DNA from: Discostella pseudostelligera
Taxonomy: Eukaryota; Bacillariophyta; Thalassiosirophyceae; Thalassiosirales; Thalassiosiraceae
NCBI GenBank assembly: GCA_036940085.1
Contig: JALLBK010000353.1
Coordinates: 1 to 14,089 of the forward strand
DNA: 14,089 nt
Reading direction: 5' to 3'
Every line of letters begins with the position of its first letter. Position 1 is the stretch's first letter. Shown here in pieces: positions 1-7,248 of the stretch. Below the pieces are notes generated by a model. The model did no database searches and was not told the origin of the DNA. It was given only the letters and a program-made list of their open reading frames with translations. Made by a program: the position numbers and the translations under genes.

Positions 1-10
1 ATATTTCATT

Positions 11-937
11 ATGGCCGCGGTAGAACGATCGTTATTTTGATTGATACTTCACACGCCTCGTGCATTATTCTAACTCAATCATCTCCCACCCCCTCCCCTC
101 TCTGCATCGCTGTATTGCGTTTGCTATTATTTTTAGGCCGACGTACAATATTGGGACGATACGCTCACCGACGAAGTCTCAAGCATCCGCTCTCTCCTCC
201 AATCGGCCTCCTCTTCCACCTCTCACGATGCCGCCACCAATCTCACCCGTGCCGAAAAAAAGTATCGCGCGGCCATGGGTACTAAAAAATCATACAAGAT
301 GGAAACACGTCTTATAACCGACCCTAAAATGCGTAAAGTATATGAGAATAAATTAATGGTATTGAGTGAGGAATTGAGCAGTATTGCCAATGATATTACA
401 GCATTGAAATCGAATAGGAACAAGGGGGAATTATTTGTGGGTGCTTCTACTAAAATTGGAAGTGTGGGAGAGGGAAAGGGGGAAATGTCGGGTGAGGAGG
501 CGGGGAGTCATATGATCTCCGATATGAATACCATTCAAGATAAAACCAAGGCATCTATTACCAATACGAAACATATGGTATCGGCTTCCAAGGCAGTTGG
601 TGAAAGTACCATGGAGGAGTTATTACGACAGCGAGAACAGATACGGACTATTGATAATGAGGCTATGCGGATTGAGGATAATTTACAGAGGGCGGACAAG
701 TTGATTAAAACTTTTGGAAAACGAATGGCCACGGATCGATTTATACAATGCTTTGCTTGTATTAATGTTTTGCTGCTCGTTGGGGTGGTGGTGTATACTA
801 TTGTGAAGAAGGGGAATACGGGGGGCGGGAATAATAATAGTAATCCGACGAATCCTGTGGGTGGGACAAGGCTGTTAAGGGGCTGGTTAGGGGAAGATGA
901 CAGTGATGAAGATGTCGAAGGATATGCCGATTGGTGA
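11..937 (+). CDS. NPSN: Qb-SNARE, NPSN/Vti1-type (two-exon model)
   Basis: Membrane-anchored SNARE that would supply the Qb helix in vesicle fusion. Proposed exons are 11-19 (ATG GCC GCG) and 137-937, giving 269 residues. The acceptor at 135-136 follows a pyrimidine-rich tract and a CTAAC branch-like site near 70; the frame is open from 137. The Met at 275 is internal in this model: the upstream 46 codons look like the N-terminal helical region of NPSN proteins. The SNARE motif contains LLRQREQIR, with likely zero-layer Gln at residue 168, as in Vti1 (QRE). The following GKRMATDRF resembles the plant NPSN GRQVATDKC segment. One transmembrane helix lies at about 205-228. Unusually, about 40 residues follow it (Gly/Asn-rich then acidic). 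The three-codon first exon has a good start context (A at -3, G at +4) but a weak donor (GTAGAA), so the true 5' end could lie before the window. Family confidence is high; NPSN versus Vti1 is less certain. Confidence 0.75.
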
Positions 938-972
938 AGTTTGAGAAGTGAGAAGCGAGTTACTATGTTTCA

Positions 973-3441
973 TTATCCCGAGTAATCATAATAGACTGTA
1001 TCACTTTCTGCTGTTCCATGTTGTGGGGCTGGTGGCTGGGGTGATTGTTGATTGGCCTGTTGTGCCGATTGAGAGTAGTAGTACGGAAGTGGTGCATTCG
1101 GTGTTGCACTGCCCGAACGGGGAGGAGGAGGAGGTGGTGGCGGCGGTGCGCCATACATCATGTTGGTGTGACCCTGAGGAGGATGATATTGATAGAATCC
1201 TCCAGGTTGATGCGGAAATTGTTGTTGCGAGTATTGTGGCTGCAAATGTTGTTGTTGATACATTCCTTGCTGGTACGAGGAAGATTGTCCATGGGCATAA
1301 CCCATCATGGCCTGCATATTACCTTGCTGCTGCGGTGGGTAATTATTGTTGAACTGCGGTTGCTGGTGCGATGGTGGATAGGGATGTTGATGCGACGGCT
1401 GCTGTACAGGGTGCGAATTAGGGCCGAAAGAACCAGTATTGCCATGATGATGCGAATGCCCTCCTCTTCCCCTCCCTCTCCCTCTTCCATCTCTACCACT
1501 TCCTCTACCACTACCACTACCACCGCCTCTCCCTCTGCCTCCTCCTCTACCAGTACCTCTTCCTTCAACGAACGTCGAATTTCTCCCATCATCATTCGCC
1601 TCCTTCTTCCTAGTAGCAGCACCTCTACCTCGACTCCTCGCCTCTCTCTCTTGCTCATCATCACTATACTGTTGTTCATCCATCCCCACCTCCTCGTCGT
1701 ACATATTGGATGCATCGCATCCTTTCCCACTAACACGTATCACATTGGCAGTATCCACAAGTTTCGAATAATCGGATAAAGAGTATACCGCTGCATGGGG
1801 AGTTGCAAGTAGCATTGTAGATAGTTTCCCACCATTTGAGGACCATGGATCTTCTATTCTTTGGATTGATGTGTCGGTGACGTCTTTGTTTCTGTGAGCT
1901 GAACTGTTTGACTCGTCATGCTCCTCCTCTTTCACATCATTTTCTGCAGCATGTTGATCGGCTTCCACTTCTTGGTCTGATCTCGCATCAGTTTGTGCAG
2001 AATTCGTCTTTGAGTTCGTCGTAGCTACAACCGCAGAATCGATTGTCGCATCTGTCTCATCAGACTCGTTGGTCTGAGCTGGAGGTTTACCTGCATTCAT
2101 GTTGTCCGCGGCACGTTGTTGTTGCTCCTCCTCATTCCTTTTGTTATCCGCTGGTACCTCCTTGACAAACTTGGATGGAGGAGGAGGAGGAGGACGTGGT
2201 GGATCCGGCAAACGAATTGCATAGAAAGGCCGCTGGACTGGTCCAAATATCTCCATGATCTTGCCCAAGATTTGCACTGTATATTGCGGTTTTGTATTTG
2301 TCTTATCTCCATTCTGGTCGTTGTTACCGATTTCATCCATGGTGATGGCAGTGCATTTTCCATCATTGCCATCATCATTACTAACACCATCATGATGTTG
2401 CTCCTTGGTAATGACCACGAGCATGCTCCCAATATCCAATGGCTGCGATACTGATGCACCGTGGAAGGAGTACCGACATGGTGTATTCCCAGCATTGCCA
2501 TTGATAGTAGTTGATAATGATGGAGGGATGAAGCTATCGATGACTACCGTCCGTTGACATGCTAAGTACGAACGTACTGTGCCGGCAATACGCAACTTCG
2601 ACTTGAGAGAAATGTCAAGCTTCAACGCTGTTGTTTTTGCTGCTGTTGATGACGAGGACGACGTTAAAGTGGCATCCACAATATCATCCAATACATTAAG
2701 CTTCTGCAACTGCTCTGTCGGACAACGGTACGGATCAATCTCATTCTCTGTTCTAAGTGCACCAGCATCGTCATGGTTTCTATTTTTGTTGTTGGGTTCA
2801 TTCCTACCACCACCACCACCACCATTTCCCCCCCTCTTCCTTGTCGTGGTTGTACCGTCGTTGTCTTCATTCTCATCATCATCTACCATATTTGCCAAAT
2901 GTTCAGTGAGATCGATATCAGAAACATCATCATCGTCATCCTCGTCGTCGTCATTCTCCGCATCATCAATTGCAGTGGGAGTGGTTGATATTGGTGTCGT
3001 TCCTTTGATTGTATCTTCAGTAATTTCCTCCTTTATCATTGTGGCATCTGTGGCGTTCCCGTCATCAACTAACGCAATTTCGTCCTTATCACCATCGCCA
3101 GTAGTGTCCGCTTGCGAATCGTCGTAGGAATCAGTACCGCTGGACTCCTCGATAGACTCATCTTCTGATTCATTCGATGTATCATCATCGCCATCATCAT
3201 CGCCCTCCTCCTCCTCATCCTCCTCTTCCTGGTCATAATGTTGGTTCACCTCTTGCTGCGAGTGAGCCAATATTGTCGGTGCAGCAGCGGCAGTGACAGA
3301 TGCAAACATGGACGCCACGGCAAGGTCATCCACAACCTCCTCTTCGTCATCATCATTGTCGTCGTCGTCGTCATTCTGTCGTCGTGATCGATCATCATGC
3401 CTACGTTTCCCCCGATTGCCGCGTGTTGTCGTCTTCATCAT
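973..3441 (-). CDS. NAF1: H/ACA ribonucleoprotein assembly factor NAF1
   Basis: Nuclear assembly factor that holds the dyskerin-containing box H/ACA core until GAR1 replaces it. Single exon, 822 residues, starting at tandem ATGs. Order of regions: acidic, low-complexity N-terminus (about 20-230); IDPYRCPTEQLQ; Gar1/Naf1 beta-barrel domain at about 270-415, beginning LKLDISLKSKLRIAGTV and ending in LGKIMEIFGPVQRPFYAIRL, a close match to the family signature (GK-x-EVFGPV-x-PYY); a polar linker; the NAF1-specific C-terminal motif GKGCDASNMYDEE with QQYSDDEQE (about 570-600); an RGG-rich stretch (about 625-665); and a Gln/Pro/Tyr-rich tail with a nine-proline run. It is longer than yeast or human NAF1 (roughly 490 residues), partly because of an Asp/Asn-rich insertion inside the barrel. 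It converges with the SNARE gene (35 bp gap) and diverges from GLDH (270 bp). No intron is needed, as motifs at both ends share one frame. Confidence 0.9.
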   Translation of the reverse strand: MMKTTTRGNRGKRRHDDRSRRQNDDDDDNDDDEEEVVDDLAVASMFASVTAAAAPTILAHSQQEVNQHYDQEEEDEEEEGDDDGDDDTSNESEDESIEESSGTDSYDDSQADTTGDGDKDEIALVDDGNATDATMIKEEITEDTIKGTTPISTTPTAIDDAENDDDEDDDDDVSDIDLTEHLANMVDDDENEDNDGTTTTRKRGGNGGGGGGRNEPNNKNRNHDDAGALRTENEIDPYRCPTEQLQKLNVLDDIVDATLTSSSSSTAAKTTALKLDISLKSKLRIAGTVRSYLACQRTVVIDSFIPPSLSTTINGNAGNTPCRYSFHGASVSQPLDIGSMLVVITKEQHHDGVSNDDGNDGKCTAITMDEIGNNDQNGDKTNTKPQYTVQILGKIMEIFGPVQRPFYAIRLPDPPRPPPPPPSKFVKEVPADNKRNEEEQQQRAADNMNAGKPPAQTNESDETDATIDSAVVATTNSKTNSAQTDARSDQEVEADQHAAENDVKEEEHDESNSSAHRNKDVTDTSIQRIEDPWSSNGGKLSTMLLATPHAAVYSLSDYSKLVDTANVIRVSGKGCDASNMYDEEVGMDEQQYSDDEQEREARSRGRGAATRKKEANDDGRNSTFVEGRGTGRGGGRGRGGGSGSGRGSGRDGRGRGRGRGGHSHHHGNTGSFGPNSHPVQQPSHQHPYPPSHQQPQFNNNYPPQQQGNMQAMMGYAHGQSSSYQQGMYQQQHLQPQYSQQQFPHQPGGFYQYHPPQGHTNMMYGAPPPPPPPPPRSGSATPNAPLPYYYSQSAQQANQQSPQPPAPQHGTAESDTVYYDYSG

Positions 3442-3711
3442 GGTTGGAGGATGGCTTGGCTACTATGACTGCTTGGGCTGCGATTGTACGATGCGGATAG
3501 GATTTGATTATTGTTCATGGATGAATGGTTGGTGTCGGTTCGTCCATCTGCGGTGGATTTGAATGGCCCGGAGGTGGATCCTGGCGCGCCATTTGTTTTT
3601 CGCGGCAATGATGTAAATAAATTGTGCACTCTTGAAGTTGGCGGGAAATTCCCTTCCCGCTATTTTCCGGCAACTTCAACTGAACACATTTTTTACTTAT
3701 TGCCATCAACA
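3442..3711. promoter_or_regulatory. Shared divergent promoter region, NAF1/GLDH
   Basis: The 270 bp between the two start codons must hold both promoters and 5' UTRs. It contains a palindrome TGGCGCGCCA (3582-3591) and an E2F-like inverted repeat (3640-3661). The plus frame of GLDH happens to stay open upstream to 3511, but that segment looks like untranslated sequence. No clear TATA element was recognised. Confidence 0.6.
3640..3661. promoter_or_regulatory. E2F-like inverted repeat
   Basis: GGCGGGAA at 3640-3647 and TTCCCGCT at 3654-3661 face each other. The shared arms, GCGGGAA and TTCCCGC, are separated by 6 bp, and the motif contains the perfect palindrome GGGAAATTCCC (3643-3653). Both arms match the E2F/DP consensus TTSSCGSS. 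The element ends 50 bp before the GLDH ATG. Binding is inferred, not shown. Confidence 0.5.
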
Positions 3712-5727
3712 ATGGCGGCCGCCGCAACAATAAGGACGGCCGCAGCAGCAATGCCACTATCATCACGAATTCTCCTACGCACTTCAATTAGTAGGCTACG
3801 ATGCCTATCGTCAACCGTGACGAGATCGATGGCAATTCCAGCTTTATCAGCCGCGAGCTCATGTGAAGAGGCTGGCCGACACCAACAACATCATCAGCAC
3901 CGACTTCGAGGAGGTACATGGTCTGCATCGACGGTGGCCCTGGCAACTGCTTGCATCACCGCGTCTGCTTCCATCGCTTTATCTCCCAGTGCAGCGCTCG
4001 CGGAACAAAGTCCAAGTACTGCTACAGTAGTAAACAACGATGACGAGGAATCGAATAAAGATGATGACGACGAGACCACCAAAATAATTAATTGGTCAGG
4101 TACCCATTCCGTCACCCTCCCCAACTCCAACTACCATGAACCACAATCTCCTTCGGAATTACAAACGATTGTACAAAATGCCTATACATCAGGACAACAT
4201 ATCCGTCCTGTCGGATCGGCATTATCCCCCAATGGCATTGCATTCGATTCTCGTGGTATGATTTGTCTCTCCCATCTCGATCAGATGCTCGATATCAATA
4301 AGGAGAATATGACAGTGACTGTACAAGCAGGGGCACGTGTCTCTCAGGTATTAGATGCATTGCGTCCACATGGACTTACCTTGCCCAACTTGGCATCGAT
4401 TGCCGAACAACAGGTGGGTGGATTTGTGAGTGTGGGCGCCCATGGTACTGGTGCCTCCATACCTCCCGTGGATGAGTTCGTGGTTGGCTTGACAATGGTG
4501 ACACCCTCCGAACACGGTGTAGTACACATGACGGAACAAAGTCATGGCCCATTGTTTCGATTGGCACGGCTTGGTCTTGGTGGATTGGGGATATTGAGCG
4601 AGGTGACATTACAAGTCATACCTGCCCATCGTCTTGTGGAACAAACGATGGTCCTGAGTAGATCGGAGGCCAAGGCACAATTACATACATTGTTGAAACG
4701 ACACAAACATGTTCGATATATGTGGATACCATACGAGGATGCAGTTGTGGTAGTGACCAATGATCCCGAAATGGATTTGCCATTGGCCATGAAGGGCGGG
4801 ACTGTTGTTCCAAACAGTGGTACAACCACCGGGCGGAAGAAAATTGTAACCCAAGAAGATGTCACGCCCAAGTATTCAAAAGCGGAGGAACTCGCACCAA
4901 TGCGTGAGTTGCTTCATAAGTTACTAAAGAACAAGCCTGCTTCGATGGAGGATGTTGTCCTCGACGATGACACAATAAATGGCATGGGATTTGGTGATCT
5001 ACGCGATGCCATCCTCGCGTCCGGAAACATGCTCGATCCTACCCACATTCGTCAATGCAATAAAGCCGAAGTCGAGTTCTGGACCAAAGCCCAAGGCTTG
5101 GATATTGCACCCTCGGATCAAAAGTTACAATTCGATTGTGGTGGTCAACAATGGGTGTATGAGGTTTGTTTCCCCACTGGATCGTATGGGTTGCCCAATT
5201 CCAATTCCATGGACTTTATTGAAGAATTGTTGCATGAGATTGAAACTCGGGGTTTGCCGGCACCATCACCCATTGAGCAGCGATGGACGAGTTCCTCCTC
5301 ATCCCCGTTAAGCCCTGCGTATGTAGTGTCGTCATCTCAAAACGGAGGTGGACGCAAACAATCCTATGCTACCCAAAGTGCATTATTCTCATGGGTGGGT
5401 ATTATCATGTACCTCCCCTCTGAGGACTTTGATCCCACGGGGTATCGACGTGAATTCATAAAACAGTCCTTTACGGAGGAGTATTGTAAATTGGTACGAC
5501 ACATAGGGAAGAAGTATGGTATCATGTGCCACTGGGCCAAATTGGAGGTGGCACCAGCCGACGACGAGGATGACGATGGAGTGGCAGAGAGTGTACGCGA
5601 TCATTATGGACCAAAGGTGATAAGTGCTTATAATGCCGCACGGGTAATGTACGATCCCAAGGGTTTGTTGTCCTGTCCATTGATTGATCGGATATTTGGT
5701 CCGGTGTCCTCGACTTCTACTGAGTGA
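3712..5727 (+). CDS. GLDH: L-galactono-1,4-lactone dehydrogenase, mitochondrial
   Basis: FAD enzyme oxidising L-galactono-1,4-lactone to ascorbate, passing electrons to cytochrome c in the inner mitochondrial membrane. Single exon, 671 residues from 3712. This start is chosen because CAACAATGG is a strong context and the next 40 residues (MAAAATIRTAAAAMPLSSR onward) are rich in Ala, Ser and Arg without acidic residues, as in a mitochondrial presequence. A hydrophobic Ala/Ser/Thr segment at about 69-100 may be a membrane anchor, followed by an acidic linker. The FAD domain starts at NWSGTHSVTLPN and has RPVGSALSPNG (165-175) and VGAHGTGA (241-248). Leu171 occupies the place of the flavin-linking His of animal and fungal relatives, as in plant GLDH, so FAD is probably non-covalent. 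The C-terminal domain has FDCGGQQWVYEVCFPTG, SWVGIIMYLP and HWAKLE (His607-Trp-Ala-Lys). The end, AYNAARVMYDPKGLLSCPL, is family-like. Plant enzymes are about 600 residues; the extra length is mainly N-terminal plus a Ser-rich insertion near 525-545. Confidence 0.93.
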   Translation: MAAAATIRTAAAAMPLSSRILLRTSISRLRCLSSTVTRSMAIPALSAASSCEEAGRHQQHHQHRLRGGTWSASTVALATACITASASIALSPSAALAEQSPSTATVVNNDDEESNKDDDDETTKIINWSGTHSVTLPNSNYHEPQSPSELQTIVQNAYTSGQHIRPVGSALSPNGIAFDSRGMICLSHLDQMLDINKENMTVTVQAGARVSQVLDALRPHGLTLPNLASIAEQQVGGFVSVGAHGTGASIPPVDEFVVGLTMVTPSEHGVVHMTEQSHGPLFRLARLGLGGLGILSEVTLQVIPAHRLVEQTMVLSRSEAKAQLHTLLKRHKHVRYMWIPYEDAVVVVTNDPEMDLPLAMKGGTVVPNSGTTTGRKKIVTQEDVTPKYSKAEELAPMRELLHKLLKNKPASMEDVVLDDDTINGMGFGDLRDAILASGNMLDPTHIRQCNKAEVEFWTKAQGLDIAPSDQKLQFDCGGQQWVYEVCFPTGSYGLPNSNSMDFIEELLHEIETRGLPAPSPIEQRWTSSSSSPLSPAYVVSSSQNGGGRKQSYATQSALFSWVGIIMYLPSEDFDPTGYRREFIKQSFTEEYCKLVRHIGKKYGIMCHWAKLEVAPADDEDDDGVAESVRDHYGPKVISAYNAARVMYDPKGLLSCPLIDRIFGPVSSTSTE

Positions 5728-6087
5728 ATGAGTGAGAAATAGAATGGAGCATGTTCATCTCCCCGATCATTTCCCAATGAAGGTAATAATATCATCTCTA
5801 GTAGTCACATCCACATTAGAGTACTGTTAATAAAATAGTGGAATGATGTGAAACTTTAGTCGAGGTCTTGGTTCTAATACTTTGGACTCATGGTGCCCCA
5901 ACCTCCCCCCCCCTCGCTTAAGATCGAGACGAATAAAGCACTACATTTACTTTCCAAACCAGTTCAAGTGAATGACGAAAGAAAAGAGAGGAACCAGCAA
6001 ACAAGTAGCACCCAAACGACGTCCCACACAAGCTCCTGGCAATAAGGTGTAATGTTTTACATGCTTAACAACGTCAACTCTATTTAA
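5728..6087. other. Convergent intergenic region, GLDH/uL10
   Basis: 360 bp between the two stop codons. It would hold both 3' UTRs. AATAAA hexamers lie on the plus strand at 5829-5834 and 5932-5937 and could serve GLDH polyadenylation. A run of nine C sits at 5905-5913. No gene, RNA fold or repeat was recognised. Confidence 0.5.
5829..5834 (+). terminator. Possible GLDH polyadenylation signal
   Basis: AATAAA 102 bp after the GLDH stop codon, within GTTAATAAAATAG. A second copy is at 5932-5937. This is a motif match only; algal genes often lack this hexamer. Confidence 0.3.
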
Positions 6088-6732
6088 TTACTTCTCCAAC
6101 TCTTCTCCCGCAAGCTTAATAGCACGTGCCACCTTCATGCCCGGAGCCTTAATCACACGCGCCACCTTCGTGGGCACAGCCTTAATCGCACCGGCAATCT
6201 GTCCAATAAGTTCCTTCTTGGAGGGCAAAGTCGATATAGTCTTGACACCCTCGGGATCATAATTGATACCCTCAATGGTACCTCCCAAAATGGAGTGTGT
6301 CTCTCCCAACCCAGCGCCCTTCACAAAGGCATTCCATGATTTGACAGTACCACCAATATCTTCTTCAATGAAGAACCACATGTTGGCACCCTGGAGCATC
6401 TCCCCGGCAGCTTGATAGTCGGTGCCTTCAATAGCACGTGACATGAGCTTGTTCTTCACAACTTTAACGGTAGTACCCTCGGGAAGTGATCGACGCAATG
6501 TTTGCATTTGAGAGACTTTAATACCAGAGGCGGGGACGGTGATGATCATTTCGGATGAGTCTAACAATTCCTTTACTATGGTGACAGTTTCGGTTTTGCC
6601 CGTGAGGGTGGTGGCGCCGCCGCGAGCGCCGCCGAAGAGGGCGGTGTCTGGTCGGAGGGTGCTGGGGATGGCGGGGCTGGTGAAGGCGGAGGCGGTGGCC
6701 GCTAGGCCGAGGACGAATAACGACTGCTTCAT
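6088..6732 (-). CDS. rpl10: Plastid 50S ribosomal protein uL10, nuclear-encoded precursor
   Basis: Stalk-base protein of the plastid large ribosomal subunit, which anchors the L7/L12 dimers that recruit translation factors. Single exon, 214 residues. Residues 1-16 form a signal peptide (MKQS, then a hydrophobic core) ending in ASA, with Phe17 right after, the ASA-F motif needed for import into secondary red plastids. A short Ser/Thr/Pro/Arg transit segment follows to about residue 40. The mature part matches bacterial uL10: IVKELLDSSEMIITV, LRRSLPEGTTVKVVKNKL, and AIEGTDY. The C-terminal helix carries a repeated pattern KVARVIKAPGMKVARAIK. The leader-coding DNA is much richer in G+C (70-77% at 6601-6720) than the mature part (50% at 6301-6360). 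It shares a divergent promoter region with the gene at 7249. Confidence 0.92.
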   Translation of the reverse strand: MKQSLFVLGLAATASAFTSPAIPSTLRPDTALFGGARGGATTLTGKTETVTIVKELLDSSEMIITVPASGIKVSQMQTLRRSLPEGTTVKVVKNKLMSRAIEGTDYQAAGEMLQGANMWFFIEEDIGGTVKSWNAFVKGAGLGETHSILGGTIEGINYDPEGVKTISTLPSKKELIGQIAGAIKAVPTKVARVIKAPGMKVARAIKLAGEELEK

Positions 6733-7097
6733 GATGGTACTAGTGGTTGCAAGAGGTGCCGTTAGTCGTTATGGTCGTCCGGCGGTTGCTATGGCGGCGG
6801 CGGAAGTGTGGAAGATGGTGGATGGTGCAGCGGCGATGGTGATGGCTCCTCGTTCTTTTGTTGTGTGGTGTTCTGGTGCACTGACGCCAAGGACGTGCGT
6901 CACCTCTGGCTACCTACGCGTGGAACACCTTAGGGTCGAATTGTTAAGTGCCTGTCTGTCACCTTTTGTCGCAGCGACAGCAGTTAGGATAGTGCTGCGT
7001 CGGACTGAAGTTGACTCGACTTTAACGGACACTTCCCTCCCGCCAAAACTAATAGCGGTAGATAAGCCTCCGACCGACGATGACGATGACGGAGATG

Positions 7098-7142
<45 letters not shown>

Positions 7143-7248
7143 ATACTACGCTCCAAGATCGTAATAGCTCCATCATTTGCAGCGGATTACAACAGATCTA
7201 TTCACCTCCTCTCCCACTGAAAATATATCTCCTGGTGATCTAGCTCCT
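6733..7248. promoter_or_regulatory. Shared divergent promoter region, uL10/TMEM144-like
   Basis: 516 bp between two start codons on opposite strands, so both promoters and 5' UTRs lie here. It starts GC-rich next to uL10. It contains an E2F-like site CCCGCCAAAA (7039-7048; TTTTGGCGGG on the minus strand) and a GTA microsatellite (7098-7142). Open frames across it are low-complexity or antisense and not convincing as genes. Confidence 0.55.
7098..7142 (+). repeat. (GTA)15 microsatellite
   Basis: Fifteen uninterrupted GTA triplets (45 bp), ending 106 bp before the ATG at 7249. It is probably in the promoter or 5' UTR of the TMEM144-like gene. It creates an artificial poly-Ser frame on the plus strand and a poly-Leu frame on the minus strand. 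Confidence 0.97.

Noticed and set aside
948..1779. Plus-strand frames of 134 and 244 codons
   Set aside because: Antisense of the NAF1 RGG and Gln/Pro-rich tail; composition follows from the low-complexity coding strand.
2579..3127. 182-codon plus-strand frame rich in Ser/Val
   Set aside because: Antisense shadow of the Asp/Glu/Asn-rich NAF1 N-terminal half; no family resemblance.
3643..3653. GGGAAATTCCC as an NF-kB/Rel site
   Set aside because: Rel factors are not expected in this lineage; the sequence is explained as the centre of the E2F-like dyad.
3511..3711. 67-codon N-terminal extension of the GLDH frame starting at an upstream ATG
   Set aside because: It crosses the divergent promoter and the E2F-like dyad, looks unlike a targeting peptide, and the ATG at 3712 has a better context followed by a presequence-like stretch.
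5858..5905. GGTTC-containing stretch as a possible tRNA
   Set aside because: No matching acceptor stem, D-arm or anticodon arm could be paired.
6539..7243. 234-codon plus-strand frame with a poly-Ser tract
   Set aside because: Starts antisense to uL10, crosses the divergent promoter and reads through the GTA microsatellite; no domain seen.
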